Positions 1-8,915 of a DNA stretch of 64,000 bases are shown here, one piece after another (position 1 is the stretch's first letter; each line of letters begins with the position of its first letter). A model generated the notes under the pieces. It searched no databases. It had not been told where the DNA came from and saw only the letters and a list, made by a program, of their open reading frames with translations. Location of the stretch: positions 434,001 through 498,000 of the forward strand of contig JAVJOW010000038.1 in NCBI GenBank assembly GCA_040216555.1. Reading direction: 5' to 3'. Source of the DNA: Arenibacter sp040216555. Its GTDB lineage: Bacteria > Bacteroidota > Bacteroidia > Flavobacteriales > Flavobacteriaceae. Made by a program: the position numbers and the translations under genes.

Positions 1-46
1 AAAAAGCTCCTTCCCCTAAGAATACTCAAGGGTAGGAGCTAAAAAA
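1..46 (-). terminator. Intrinsic terminator of the TonB receptor gene
   Basis: An inverted repeat pairs AGCTCCT (5-11) with AGGAGCT (34-40), with further C/G pairing inside. On the minus strand it is followed by a run of at least five T at the window edge. It lies about 20 bases past the stop of the minus-strand receptor gene, where a terminator is expected. The T run may continue beyond the window. Confidence 0.65.
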
Positions 47-62
47 GTGGGTGCAATCTCAA

Positions 63-2291
63 TTAAAAACTAATTGTAATCTTCCCCCTGGCAAAAAATG
101 GTGTTCCAGGAGTAAAATGGATTTCTTCTACAGCCTCCGCTTCATTGAACAATCTACTGGTAGTGGCAAATTGGGTCTCGTTCCATTCAGTATCGAAAAG
201 ATTGTCCACAATGAGGCCAAAACTCCAATTCTTCCAAGAATAATTTATATTGAAATCGGTTACAAAATATCCTTCGGCAATAATGGAATTATCTTCATTG
301 GCCGGTCTGTTCTTGATAAAGCGATAATTAACCCCTCCCGAGAAGTTCTTAAGTCCCTTAAAGGTAAGTCCGCCAGAGGAGGTCAGGTCGGGCGCCAAGG
401 GAATATAATCTTCCCCACTGGGATCCTCCGCGCTTCTGGCATAGGTGTAATTAACATCGCCATAGGCGTAAAGCCAGTCCATTAGCTGATATCTAGCTCC
501 TAAGTCCATCCCAAAACGTTTGGTTTTGCCACTGGGTTCCACAATACCCGCATCGCCCACATAAACAAACTCCTGTTCCAAAAAAAGATGCCATAGAGCC
601 ATATTTAAGACCAATCGGTTTTTTGGTTTGTATATGGTGCCTATATCAGCTCCGAAGGCCAATGGCAATATTCTTTCCCCGTTATTGGCGGTTACTACCC
701 TGGTATCATTGGAATGAAAGCCGATTCCAGTTTTGGCATACAACTGAAGGTCCTGGGACGCTTGGTAAATGGCATTTAACTTGGGACTGACAACCAATTT
801 GTTTTCACTCTTTTGGTCATAGGTCGTCGTCAATAGATTTTCATGATCGAATTTTAAATAATCCATACGAACCCCTGGATTAATGTTCCACTTATTTATT
901 TTGTAATTGATATTGAAGAACCCATAGGCGTTCAATTCATCAATATTGCCAAAGGCAAGTCGCTCCAAGGTGGTCTTCCTGTTTAGGGTATGGGAAAGTT
1001 CTACCTCGTTAATGTCGTCGTATCTAAATCCTAAACCCGTATTGAATCTGAATTGTGAATTATTTTCCAAGTGTATGGTTCTATTATAACTGGTCTCTCC
1101 CCCAATTAGGGTTCTACTTTCCTTTTGCTTTATTTGATCTCCATTAATGGGATCCTCCAAGAAAAATGTAAAATTGGAATAAAGTTCAAAATCATATTTG
1201 GAAATATAGAACTTGGATTTAAACCCACTATGCTGGTCCAATTGTTTTTCTTGGTTCACCAACAGGTTGGATCGACTGGTATTTCCCCCTTCGGTGTCAT
1301 CTATGGCACCAAACCTGCCAATACTTCCATTGTCAACCGCCCGTTGCGGAATTTGTCCAGAGGCGTCCCATTTGCTCTGAAAGTGCGAAGCGGTAAAATT
1401 TACTTCGTTTCCGGCATCGTCCTTATGATTGTAGCGCCCCATAATGTTTATTCTATTGAAATTTTGGGGAGATTCAAAAACGCCATCGGAAAGTAAATAT
1501 TCGGAGGCGATAAAGGCATTGTTATCATCGCTCTCCAATAGTTTTAGCATCCCTAGGCCCCTTAGAGTATTGTATTTTCCTACTTCCATGCTCACTACAT
1601 TTTTATCCAATGTCTTTTTAGTGGTCAGGTCCACATAGCCGGCCGTATTAAAGTTACCTTTATCCGTATAGTAGGGCCCCTTTCCAAAATCTATATTATC
1701 TATAGTTTCCGGAATTATAAAATGCATATCGGCATATCCTTGGCCGTGGGCATGGGATACCATGTTTACAGGTAAACCATCCACATTTATTGCTATATCC
1801 GTTCCATGATCTATATCAAACCCCCTTAAAAAAATTTGTTCGGCCTTACCACCACCGGCGTGCTGCCCAATAATGAGGCCAGGTACCTTCCTAAGAATTT
1901 CTTGGGAAGATTTAACGGGATCGGATTTAACGTCCACGTTTACAAAACTGCTCATGGCATTTATATTGGATACCAGTACCACTTGATCTAGCGAAACTGC
2001 CGCCTCTTCTAGGATAATTTCAAGAAAGGTGTCCAATTCAGTTTCGGTTATCAGCAGTTCTTTGTTCTTGAATCCAAGACTATAAAAATAGATGCGATCA
2101 TTTATGGTAACGTTGGCCAGACTAAAGGCTCCCGAATTATTACTGTAAGTATAATTACCTGTAGTTTTATTGTACACCCCTACTCCGCTTAGGGGCGCAT
2201 TGTCTTGGTTGGTTATTGTTCCACTTATGGTATGGGCATGTAAAGCGCCGAAAACAAGAAGAATTAGTAACCCAAGGGTATTTTTAATCAT
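63..2291 (-). CDS. TonB-dependent outer-membrane receptor
   Basis: 742 residues. A signal peptide (about 1-20, ending near HAHT) is followed by a carboxypeptidase-regulatory-like beta-sandwich domain (about 22-95, starting SGTITNQDNAPLSGVGVYN). Next come a plug domain (about 110-230, with LRGFDIDHGTDIAINVDGLP) and a 22-strand-type barrel ending in the aromatic residue typical of outer-membrane proteins (ITISF). It imports a substrate across the outer membrane using TonB energy. The plug holds a His-containing loop (NMVSHAHGQGYADMHF), and the gene upstream encodes a His-rich membrane protein, so a metal or metal complex is a reasonable guess at the substrate. That is inference; siderophore or other ligands are possible. 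Full length, with no frame break. Confidence 0.9.
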   Translation of the reverse strand: MIKNTLGLLILLVFGALHAHTISGTITNQDNAPLSGVGVYNKTTGNYTYSNNSGAFSLANVTINDRIYFYSLGFKNKELLITETELDTFLEIILEEAAVSLDQVVLVSNINAMSSFVNVDVKSDPVKSSQEILRKVPGLIIGQHAGGGKAEQIFLRGFDIDHGTDIAINVDGLPVNMVSHAHGQGYADMHFIIPETIDNIDFGKGPYYTDKGNFNTAGYVDLTTKKTLDKNVVSMEVGKYNTLRGLGMLKLLESDDNNAFIASEYLLSDGVFESPQNFNRINIMGRYNHKDDAGNEVNFTASHFQSKWDASGQIPQRAVDNGSIGRFGAIDDTEGGNTSRSNLLVNQEKQLDQHSGFKSKFYISKYDFELYSNFTFFLEDPINGDQIKQKESRTLIGGETSYNRTIHLENNSQFRFNTGLGFRYDDINEVELSHTLNRKTTLERLAFGNIDELNAYGFFNINYKINKWNINPGVRMDYLKFDHENLLTTTYDQKSENKLVVSPKLNAIYQASQDLQLYAKTGIGFHSNDTRVVTANNGERILPLAFGADIGTIYKPKNRLVLNMALWHLFLEQEFVYVGDAGIVEPSGKTKRFGMDLGARYQLMDWLYAYGDVNYTYARSAEDPSGEDYIPLAPDLTSSGGLTFKGLKNFSGGVNYRFIKNRPANEDNSIIAEGYFVTDFNINYSWKNWSFGLIVDNLFDTEWNETQFATTSRLFNEAEAVEEIHFTPGTPFFARGKITISF

Positions 2292-2503
2292 AGTTTTAAT
2301 TTTTGTTCAAAACAGCTAATTGCTATTCTTAATAAATATTATAGGCACACCTATCCATGTAAAGCCAGTGGCCTTGAAGGGGATGTAGAGGAATGCCTTT
2401 TCTTTAAAGTATCTTTAGGTTGGATAATAACTATGGCAGAGAGAACCAAATAGATCCAGAATTGGATATTGGTTTCCTCTTAAAAATTATTATGTTCCAT
2501 AAA

Positions 2504-3058
2504 TTAACAAAGAGACTTTGGAGGAGGTACTATGAGGTATTGAATTCCTTTTGAAGTGTTTTCCCAAAGGTTGGAAAAATAGGTTTTTACAAAAGTTGGG
2601 ATAGTTTGAAAATCATCATAAGTGGTAACCACTAGATGCTTGTCCAATTCCAATGGTACCTTAATATTATCCTTGTCATGATGGGTCGGGTTTGAAGCAC
2701 TGAGTACCATGCTCATAAAATCTATTATCTCATGAGTATGAGGCTCGGTATCATGTGTGTGGGTATGACCATGGAGGGCTATTTCGTTCGGTCCTGTATG
2801 TTCATGGGACTTTGTTGAATGGAATAATGCTCTGTTATGGGTCTCATCCAATTGGGCTTGTTGGTTAATATTATGGGTATGGGAGGTAACGGAGTGATGC
2901 CCTTTTCCTTGATCCAGCGAATGGGATATAAGGTGCATCAGTTCCGTTACCTCTTGCTGCAAGGGAGCCAATAGATAACAGATGCCCATAAAGACAGCCA
3001 CACTTCTAAACAACCACGGCTTCAAGCCTTTTTCATTGGTCTGGGTCACGAATTCCAT
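2504..3058 (-). CDS. His-rich membrane-anchored protein, putative metal binding
   Basis: 184 residues, family not recognised. One hydrophobic segment (about 16-34, SVAVFMGICYLLAPL) suggests a single N-terminal membrane anchor. The middle (about 45-110) is extremely rich in His, with runs such as HGHTHTHDTEPHTHE, as seen in periplasmic Zn/Cu/Ni-binding or buffering proteins. The C-terminus ends in a basic Pro-rich tail (VPPPKSLC). It lies 212 bases upstream of the TonB receptor on the same strand, so the two may be co-expressed as a metal-acquisition pair. What is seen is the composition and the membrane segment; metal binding is inferred from the His clusters. Confidence 0.65.
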   Translation of the reverse strand: MEFVTQTNEKGLKPWLFRSVAVFMGICYLLAPLQQEVTELMHLISHSLDQGKGHHSVTSHTHNINQQAQLDETHNRALFHSTKSHEHTGPNEIALHGHTHTHDTEPHTHEIIDFMSMVLSASNPTHHDKDNIKVPLELDKHLVVTTYDDFQTIPTFVKTYFSNLWENTSKGIQYLIVPPPKSLC

Positions 3059-3647
3059 TCATTTACGCTACCTAGCGAAAATTTTTACGATGGGTTTGAT
3101 TTTGCGGAAAAATATAAAATAGCATCGTTATAACAGTTAAAATATCGTGAAACATTTTAGTAATTCTTTAAAATAATTAGTCATAATCGAAGATTGGGTA
3201 TGGAGAATCTTGAGAAGTGAGTATTGAGAATTGAGTAATGAGAAATGGGAATATAGTTTTAAATAAGGGTAGAATATTGAAAATAGGAAGTTCATTTCGA
3301 ACAAGGTGAGAAACCAAAGGTTATGCGTAGCTAGAACTTTGATTCACGATTACCCCTAAAACAGTACTGTCATGAGCTTAAGCCCATTAGCAGTTCCTGC
3401 TTGTATAAGAATTGTATTCGCCTGTAGTTGTTTGTTTGCTAAAATCACATATGTGAACCATTAATTTAATAAATGATACTTATATTATTGATATTAAGCA
3501 TTTTGTAATATACAAGGGCACATGTAAATCCTTTTTGGGAGTGATAAAGCCGTAAATATCAAACAAAAAAATTAACAATAAAACAACAATTTAATTCCAA
3601 TCGCGTTCTAAAAAACAAGTAATTTTATATCACAAAAAAAGTTAGAT
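3059..3647. other. Intergenic region with degenerate repeats and a palindrome
   Basis: No convincing gene in either strand. It holds the degenerate TTGAGAA-type tandem repeat at 3201-3250 and a perfect 12-base palindrome TCACATATGTGA at 3445-3456. The rest is AT-rich sequence without clear hairpins. Confidence 0.5.
3201..3250. repeat. Degenerate short tandem repeat (TTGAGAATTGAG type)
   Basis: Four to five imperfect copies of a roughly 10-base unit resembling TTGAGAAGTGAG / TTGAGAATTGAG / TAATGAGAAATG. It lies in noncoding DNA. Short degenerate repeats of this kind look like remnants of slippage; no function is suggested. Confidence 0.5.
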
Positions 3648-3788
3648 ATGTCATTTTTATCACCGCAAATTGAAGCTTTGGCCAAAAGAAAAAAAGAACA
3701 ATCCCTTATTAAAAAACCCGATTCCTGTGGTATTTTTCAGGAATACGGGAAATTGGAAAAGATTCAAAAATCCCGGGAAAGCAAATAG
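3648..3788 (+). CDS. Possible 46-residue small basic protein
   Basis: Open frame ATG to TAG encoding 46 residues that begin MSFLSPQIEALAKRKKEQS and end KIQKSRESK. It is strongly basic and Lys-rich, with no membrane segment. The composition (Lys, Glu, Ile, Ser rich, few rare codons) resembles genuine flavobacterial small proteins more than random intergenic translation. It stops 20 bases before the convergent amidohydrolase stop. No good ribosome-binding site is visible, which is normal here. Family not recognised; it may be spurious. Confidence 0.35.
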   Translation: MSFLSPQIEALAKRKKEQSLIKKPDSCGIFQEYGKLEKIQKSRESK

Positions 3789-3807
3789 CCTCCTTTTTTG
3801 GACATGG

Positions 3808-4902
3808 CTAATCTTTTGGAAATAAGCTCCTGTCCAACCCAGGAATAAGTTTTAAAGCATTCTTGAAATATAACTTTTTAAGTACCTCATCCGGTAAGTC
3901 CATTCCGTACATAGCCCAGAAAGCATGGTATTTCTTATGGTATGGAAAGTATTCATCATCGGATTCCAGCACCCTAAAATAGGTTGGAAATTCTTCCGGT
4001 TTCCAACTATCCTTACCAAATAGGACTCGGTCCTGATATTTTACAAAAAATTTATGTGCATTTTTCGGTTGTCGGCCCAATTCTGCAATAATGGCCCCTA
4101 TACCTACATACATATTGGGTATTTCGTCCATTAACCTAGCCAAAGTACCCAGATCATTGGCGTACCATCCCATATGGGCATTTATAAAGTTGGTTTTCGG
4201 GTGCTTTTTAAACATCCTGTGCTGCTCCGCTATAATTTGTTCCCAAGGGGCCGGGTCCGTTGCCGATCGCTTTCTCCTAGGGTGTGTCTTTAGTTCCAAC
4301 CATCTTTCGTTATCAGAATTTAGCTCGTCCCAAAAGGGTTTCGGGTCTGCTGAGTGTATTAAGACAGGCACACCCAATTCCCCACATTTTTCCCAAATGG
4401 CACTTAAACGTTCATCATCCACGGCCAAGCGTTTTCCAGAGGAATCCGTATCCCGCAGCCCAAGACTTTTGTAAACCTTGAGTCCTTTGGCACCGTTCTT
4501 AATATCGGCTTCCAATTGTGCTACGGCCTTCTCGGACCAGCCAGGTTTGCCAACCCCGTCAAAATCCACATTGGCAAAAACCGCAAACCTGTTGGGATAA
4601 TGGTTCTTTATATTTTCCAGGGATTGTTTTATTCTTTCTCCCGATCCACCACTGAGGTTGACCATGATCGCTAAATTGAGTTTATCCATATCGGCGATAA
4701 GTAGGGATAGATTCTGTGTTGGCATTTGATACTGATGGCCATGCACATCTATAAATGGGAATTTGGCCCTATGTATTTCCTTTCCAGGGACCCTAAGGGT
4801 AGAAACCGGATTGTATTCCTCGAAACTCATGTTCTGGGAAAAAGCTTCATTGGAGAAAGTTAAAAGTAAAATACAGAGGGGGGCTAAATTCTTTAAAGTC
4901 AT
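3808..4902 (-). CDS. Secreted amidohydrolase (Amidohydro_2-type TIM barrel)
   Basis: 364 residues with an N-terminal signal peptide (about 1-22, cleavage near SFS-QNM). The core begins with a metal-binding HxH motif (DVHGHQY, about 53-59). It continues through a TIM-barrel pattern with a conserved Lys-containing strand (NGAKGLKVYKSLGL), a His at VPVLIHSADP, a His at NFINAHMGW and an Asp near LFGKDSW. This order matches the metal-dependent hydrolases of the amidohydrolase-2 family (PF04909), which act on carboxylic acids, lactones or amides. The substrate is not evident. Exported to the periplasm or beyond. Single gene: the downstream mocA operon ends at 5147 upstream of it, and a 244-base spacer separates them. 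Confidence 0.8.
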   Translation of the reverse strand: MTLKNLAPLCILLLTFSNEAFSQNMSFEEYNPVSTLRVPGKEIHRAKFPFIDVHGHQYQMPTQNLSLLIADMDKLNLAIMVNLSGGSGERIKQSLENIKNHYPNRFAVFANVDFDGVGKPGWSEKAVAQLEADIKNGAKGLKVYKSLGLRDTDSSGKRLAVDDERLSAIWEKCGELGVPVLIHSADPKPFWDELNSDNERWLELKTHPRRKRSATDPAPWEQIIAEQHRMFKKHPKTNFINAHMGWYANDLGTLARLMDEIPNMYVGIGAIIAELGRQPKNAHKFFVKYQDRVLFGKDSWKPEEFPTYFRVLESDDEYFPYHKKYHAFWAMYGMDLPDEVLKKLYFKNALKLIPGLDRSLFPKD

Positions 4903-5045
4903 TTCGTTATTAAATTAGATTCTAAATTTATGCTATAAAGCGGACAACCTAAAGTTTGAAGCAAAAAAAATAGCTAGAACACGAATTCTATGGCTGAAGT
5001 ATAGTAACTGTTGTTATGAGTTTGTCTTTTTTCTAACTCTTATCC

Positions 5046-5096
5046 ACTGGAACTTGGAACCTGGAAACTGGAACCTGCCAACTGCCACTGCCAACT
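5046..5096. repeat. Short degenerate tandem repeat (CTGGAACCTGG / CTGCCAACTGCCA)
   Basis: In the spacer between the amidohydrolase and mocA there are several imperfect copies of a roughly 7-8 base unit, first TGGAACT / TGGAACC / TGGAAAC and then TGCCAAC / TGCCACT. It resembles simple-sequence remnants and is noncoding. Confidence 0.55.
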
Positions 5097-5146
5097 CTAT
5101 AATGAAACACTGTGAAGGAATTTTGTAGCAGCCAAGAGTTCAGGCT

Positions 5147-5761
5147 CTAGTCTTGAGATTCTAGCCTCTTTCTCACCCTTTCATACTCCTCCTTGGTGTC
5201 AATATCCAGCTCTTTTCCGTCAGCGGATATTCCCAGAACATCGTTTGGATGTGCTTTGATAATTTCCCTGGCCCCATAATCCGAATTCAATTCCAGTAGG
5301 GCCTCAAAATGGATTTTTCCAAAAACAGCGGGCACTCCTATCCTATTATCATATTTGGTGGCCACAATACTGTGTTTGGAATTGGTAAAATTTTCGATCA
5401 GCATATTTAAATACTGATCATCTATCAAAGGTTGGTCGGTCAGCATCACTAAAATACCATCATAATTTGGGTTCTGCTCCAGAAGCTTTTTAGTGCCATA
5501 GGCAATGGAATTCCCCAATCCCATTTTCCAGTTGAGGTTAAGGACGACTTCCGTACCGGAAAAATTGGTTCTTTTTATTATTTCCTGTCCATAAGCCCCT
5601 AAAACAGTCAATACGTGGACAGCCTTGGAACTTTGTGCTTTTTTCAAGACATTGCCTATAAAAGTGCTGTCTCTCCACGGCAACAATTGCTTTATGGTCT
5701 TCATCCGAGAGGAAGTACCGGCCGCCATGATCAAAATCGCTATTTTTAATTTTTCGGGCAT
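5147..5761 (-). CDS. mocA: Molybdenum cofactor cytidylyltransferase (MocA-type)
   Basis: 204 residues from the ATG at 5761; a TTG three bases upstream is also possible. It is a MobA-like NTP transferase: the N-terminal nucleotide-binding loop AAGTSSRM is followed by KQLLPW, the pattern of MocA rather than MobA. The metal-binding Asp lies in MLTDQPL (about 107-113). MocA transfers CMP from CTP to molybdopterin to give the MCD cofactor used by xanthine-oxidase-family enzymes. This fits the IorAB hydroxylase at the head of the same operon. Its ATG overlaps the xdhC TGA by one base, so the two are translationally coupled. Last gene of the operon. Confidence 0.85.
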   Translation of the reverse strand: MPEKLKIAILIMAAGTSSRMKTIKQLLPWRDSTFIGNVLKKAQSSKAVHVLTVLGAYGQEIIKRTNFSGTEVVLNLNWKMGLGNSIAYGTKKLLEQNPNYDGILVMLTDQPLIDDQYLNMLIENFTNSKHSIVATKYDNRIGVPAVFGKIHFEALLELNSDYGAREIIKAHPNDVLGISADGKELDIDTKEEYERVRKRLESQD

Positions 5762-6771
5762 CAATCGTGAATTCCGGTTTCTTTATTCTTCAAGAGCATA
5801 GGTTCTTTTTTCCTAATGATCGATAAAATTTCAGCAACTATGGAAATGGCAATTTCTTGAGGGGTCTCTGCGCCAATGTTGAGTCCGGCCGGACCGTGGA
5901 TTCCGTCCAGAAAGTCATATGAGATCTCCGGGCTTAGTTCCATTAGTTCGTTAAAAAGTTTTTCCCGCCTTCTATATGGACCTAAAAGTCCTAAATATAT
6001 GGGTTTTGAATCCTTTAAAGTCAACAAATACTTTAAGTCTTTGGAATAGCTGTGGTTCATCAGAATAATGGCGGTATGCCGATCCACTTCGGTCAACGGA
6101 AAGCTTTCTGGTAAGATTCCCAAAAAGTCATGGGCACCTTCAAAATCCAAAATATTCTTTTCTTCGGACGGGTCTGCTACTATCGTAACTTCCCAGCCTG
6201 CCATGGCGGCAAAGCTACATAACTGCACCGTATCATGCTCGGCCCCAATAATAAATAGCCTAAAACAGGGTTTCATACTTTGATCAAATACATCAAGCTT
6301 TTCTTGGGTATTGAATCCAGGTAGCAGTGGCAATTGCTCTTGGCCAAATAAGACCATTGAGCCGTAATCGGCATTGTGGCCCTCTTTTTTTTCAAAAAAG
6401 GATCGTATTCTAAAATGCTGTCTTGATGCTATGGTTTGTTCAAAGGTTTCCAAGAATAGCGTGTCCGGTCTAAAGGCCTCCAGTAAAATATAAAGTATAC
6501 CCTCGCAACCTAGTCGATATCGACCATCATAGGTCATTACCTTGGATATTTCATCGGCAAAAACGGACTGTGCCTGTCTTACGACTTCCTTTTCAACACA
6601 TCCACCACTTACTGCGCCTATCATGTGACCGTCTTCCAATATCAACATTCTTACTCCAGGTCTTCTATAGGAGGAGCCGTCCAGTGCCACTACAGTAGCC
6701 AAAACACATTTTAGGCCCTTTGATGTGGCCGACTGATATTCCCTTATAATTTTCTTTAGTTCGTGTGTCAT
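5761..6771 (-). CDS. xdhC: XdhC/CoxI-family molybdenum hydroxylase maturation factor
   Basis: 336 residues. The N-terminal XdhC_CoxI domain (about 10-80) has ALDGSSYRRPGVRMLI and GAVSGGCVEKEV, including the conserved Cys that in XdhC helps handle the sulfurated cofactor. The C-terminal Rossmann-type XdhC_C domain (about 170-320) has LFIIGAEHDTVQLC and ends with GLNIGAETPQEIAISI, the family signature near GxxIGAxTPxEIAxSI. XdhC binds molybdopterin, stabilises its terminal sulfido ligand and inserts it into xanthine-dehydrogenase-type enzymes. Lies between moeA (2-base spacer) and mocA (1-base overlap). Confidence 0.88.
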   Translation of the reverse strand: MTHELKKIIREYQSATSKGLKCVLATVVALDGSSYRRPGVRMLILEDGHMIGAVSGGCVEKEVVRQAQSVFADEISKVMTYDGRYRLGCEGILYILLEAFRPDTLFLETFEQTIASRQHFRIRSFFEKKEGHNADYGSMVLFGQEQLPLLPGFNTQEKLDVFDQSMKPCFRLFIIGAEHDTVQLCSFAAMAGWEVTIVADPSEEKNILDFEGAHDFLGILPESFPLTEVDRHTAIILMNHSYSKDLKYLLTLKDSKPIYLGLLGPYRRREKLFNELMELSPEISYDFLDGIHGPAGLNIGAETPQEIAISIVAEILSIIRKKEPMLLKNKETGIHD

Positions 6772-6773
6772 AA

Positions 6774-7973
6774 TTATGATAAATCTCTGGCAGGTACAAA
6801 GGGGACCAACTCCCCTACTTCATACACGTCAATTTTTGGTTCGAGCACTATAAATCCGTCCGTATTCACCAAGCTGCACAGGTCACCAGATCCATTTTCT
6901 TTTACCAAGGAAGCTACCACATGCCCTCGGTTAAACATTATTTTCACCCTTAATAACAATGTTAAATCCCCCTTTACGGCAACGGCTTCCTTTAAAATTA
7001 CATCAATTTTTGGTAGTGGAAGACCCAAGGAACGTTTTAACCAATCCTTAAAGTAGACATTATAGTTTGCAAAGGTGGATACCGGGTTACCGGGAAAGGA
7101 AAAAACCACCGTGTTGGTTTCTCTTTGAATTCCGAACCAAAACGGCTTTCCTGGGCGTTGGTATACCCCATGAAATATCTTTTCTACGCCCAATTCTTCC
7201 AGTACTTGTGGAAGGAAGTCGAACTTGCCTTTGGACACCCCGCCGCTTAAAAGGACTGCGTTGTGTTCCTTTAAAGTATTGTCAAGGGCTTTTTTAATAC
7301 TGGCTTTTTCATCTGTTAGATGGAGCTTGGTCGGTACAATACCTTCTTCTGACAATGCCGCGTATAGGGTATGGATGTTGGATTTGCGTATTTGGTGGGG
7401 CAAGGGAATCTCTTCTACCTCCACCAACTCGTTCCCAGTGGATACAATGGCCACTTTGGGCAGTTTGCGCACTTTAACAGATGCTTTGCCTACAGCTGCC
7501 AAGACCCCTATTTCGGCGGCTGATAAAATGCGATGTTTTTTCAAAACCAGATCCCCTTTTTTCTGATCACTTCCGTCCAAGTGTATGTCCTGTCCCCTGT
7601 TTGGGTTTTTGGTAAGGGTGGCCGATCCGTTTTCAATAATTAGATGTTCGTACATCACCACGGTGTCCGCATTGTTGGGAACCACGGCCCCGGTCATTAT
7701 TTCAAGACAATTGGAAGTGTCCAACAAAAGTTGGGCAGGCATACCTGCAGCCAATACCCCTTCTATTTTAAATGAGGTCCGGCCTTTTTCAATGGCATCG
7801 AAATTTAGGGCAATACCATCCTTGGTGGCCCTATTAAAAGGAGGGAAATTTCTATCGGCTATAATATCTTCGGCAAGTACTCTACCCATAGCGGTTTCCA
7901 AGGAAACCTGTTCGTGGCCAAAGTCCTGATAAAGGGCCAAAACTTTTTGATAAGCGTCTTTAAAGGAGATCAT
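6774..7973 (-). CDS. moeA: Molybdopterin molybdenumtransferase MoeA
   Basis: 399 residues from the ATG at 7973; a TTG at 7982 would add three. Domain order is that of MoeA: an N-terminal segment with GRVLAEDI and DRNFPPFNRATKDGIAL (substrate-binding Asp in the PxFxxSxxDGxA-type motif, here with T and K), then the MoCF_biosynth domain with VAIVSTGNELVE and LLSGGVSKGKFDF. Last is a C-terminal beta domain with FSFPGNPVSTFANY. It inserts molybdate into adenylated molybdopterin. Length is normal for the family. In the Moco operon between the ydjC-like gene (31-base spacer) and xdhC. Confidence 0.93.
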   Translation of the reverse strand: MISFKDAYQKVLALYQDFGHEQVSLETAMGRVLAEDIIADRNFPPFNRATKDGIALNFDAIEKGRTSFKIEGVLAAGMPAQLLLDTSNCLEIMTGAVVPNNADTVVMYEHLIIENGSATLTKNPNRGQDIHLDGSDQKKGDLVLKKHRILSAAEIGVLAAVGKASVKVRKLPKVAIVSTGNELVEVEEIPLPHQIRKSNIHTLYAALSEEGIVPTKLHLTDEKASIKKALDNTLKEHNAVLLSGGVSKGKFDFLPQVLEELGVEKIFHGVYQRPGKPFWFGIQRETNTVVFSFPGNPVSTFANYNVYFKDWLKRSLGLPLPKIDVILKEAVAVKGDLTLLLRVKIMFNRGHVVASLVKENGSGDLCSLVNTDGFIVLEPKIDVYEVGELVPFVPARDLS

Positions 7974-8004
7974 GGAACACAAGTTACAATTAATAGGGGT
8001 TTTG

Positions 8005-8871
8005 TTAAAGGCTTATCTTTTGAATTTCCCTCCACGTTATAGGTTTAATGTTTCTTTCCTTAAGTAAGCTTGCTGTATTGGGGTCGGTGAAAAAATCAAA
8101 ATCCATTTGTCGCCATTGGGAGCCAAAATTGGGATGGTTCACACAGACCTGTTTCATTTCCATATTGTCAAAAGCTGGATGGATCAAAATTACATTGAAT
8201 CCCGCTTTTAGGTTTTTTAGTTGTTGGCTATACAATTCATCCAAACCTGTACTTTCCATAGCTTTAAAATTGCCTATATGTACTGCATTTACTACGTTGT
8301 CCCCTTCTTGTAGCGAGTCAGGATTACCCACCTCTCTCAGCAGCTGATCGCTTAAAAAAATAGGCAGTTGGTATTCCCTGCCCAATTCCCTGTATACGGC
8401 TAGAAGTTCGTTGGAGAGGCCCAGAGTGTACATATGGGAGTCCAGGTGGGTTGGGTTAATTCCAGCTGCCAATGCCCTATCAATTTGCGCTTGAAGCTCT
8501 TTTTTAACCTCTTGGGGTTTGGCCAATTTCTTCACCATCTCCCTTTTAGCGTGGAAAAAACCTTGATTGTCCACTAGGCTTGGTACCTCGGAATAGGGCA
8601 GCACAGGTCCAAATTTATACTGATTCCATTCGCAGGTCAATGTTAAATGGATTCCACAGTCGTATTGCGTGTGGTGTTTGGCGAAATGGGCCATATCCCA
8701 GAACCATGGACATGGGACCATAATACTATAGGAATTTACAATGCCCGTTTCCAAGGCTTCTATGGTAGCCGCATTTTCGGAACATGATAGTCCAGCGTCA
8801 TCAGCATGTACCATTAAAAGGATATCCTCTTTCTGGTATCCCAATCGCTCTAGGTGGTAATGCTTGGCCAT
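8005..8871 (-). CDS. YdjC/ChbG-family carbohydrate deacetylase
   Basis: 288 residues. The metal-binding pattern of the YdjC family is visible: HADDAGLS near residue 22 (two Asp), a His in CGIHLTLTCEW (about 73-83), HLDSHM (about 143-148) and a late His in LIHPAF. The fold is a TIM-barrel-like deacetylase known from ChbG, which removes acetyl from N,N'-diacetylchitobiose. The length fits. Why such a gene sits inside a molybdenum-cofactor operon, between moeB and moeA, is not explained by known Moco chemistry. It has no signal peptide, so it acts in the cytoplasm. Confidence 0.8.
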   Translation of the reverse strand: MAKHYHLERLGYQKEDILLMVHADDAGLSCSENAATIEALETGIVNSYSIMVPCPWFWDMAHFAKHHTQYDCGIHLTLTCEWNQYKFGPVLPYSEVPSLVDNQGFFHAKREMVKKLAKPQEVKKELQAQIDRALAAGINPTHLDSHMYTLGLSNELLAVYRELGREYQLPIFLSDQLLREVGNPDSLQEGDNVVNAVHIGNFKAMESTGLDELYSQQLKNLKAGFNVILIHPAFDNMEMKQVCVNHPNFGSQWRQMDFDFFTDPNTASLLKERNIKPITWREIQKISL

Positions 8872-8915
8872 ATTGTTTGGTGTTGTGGATATTTAAAGTA
8901 ATTATAAAAATAGGG

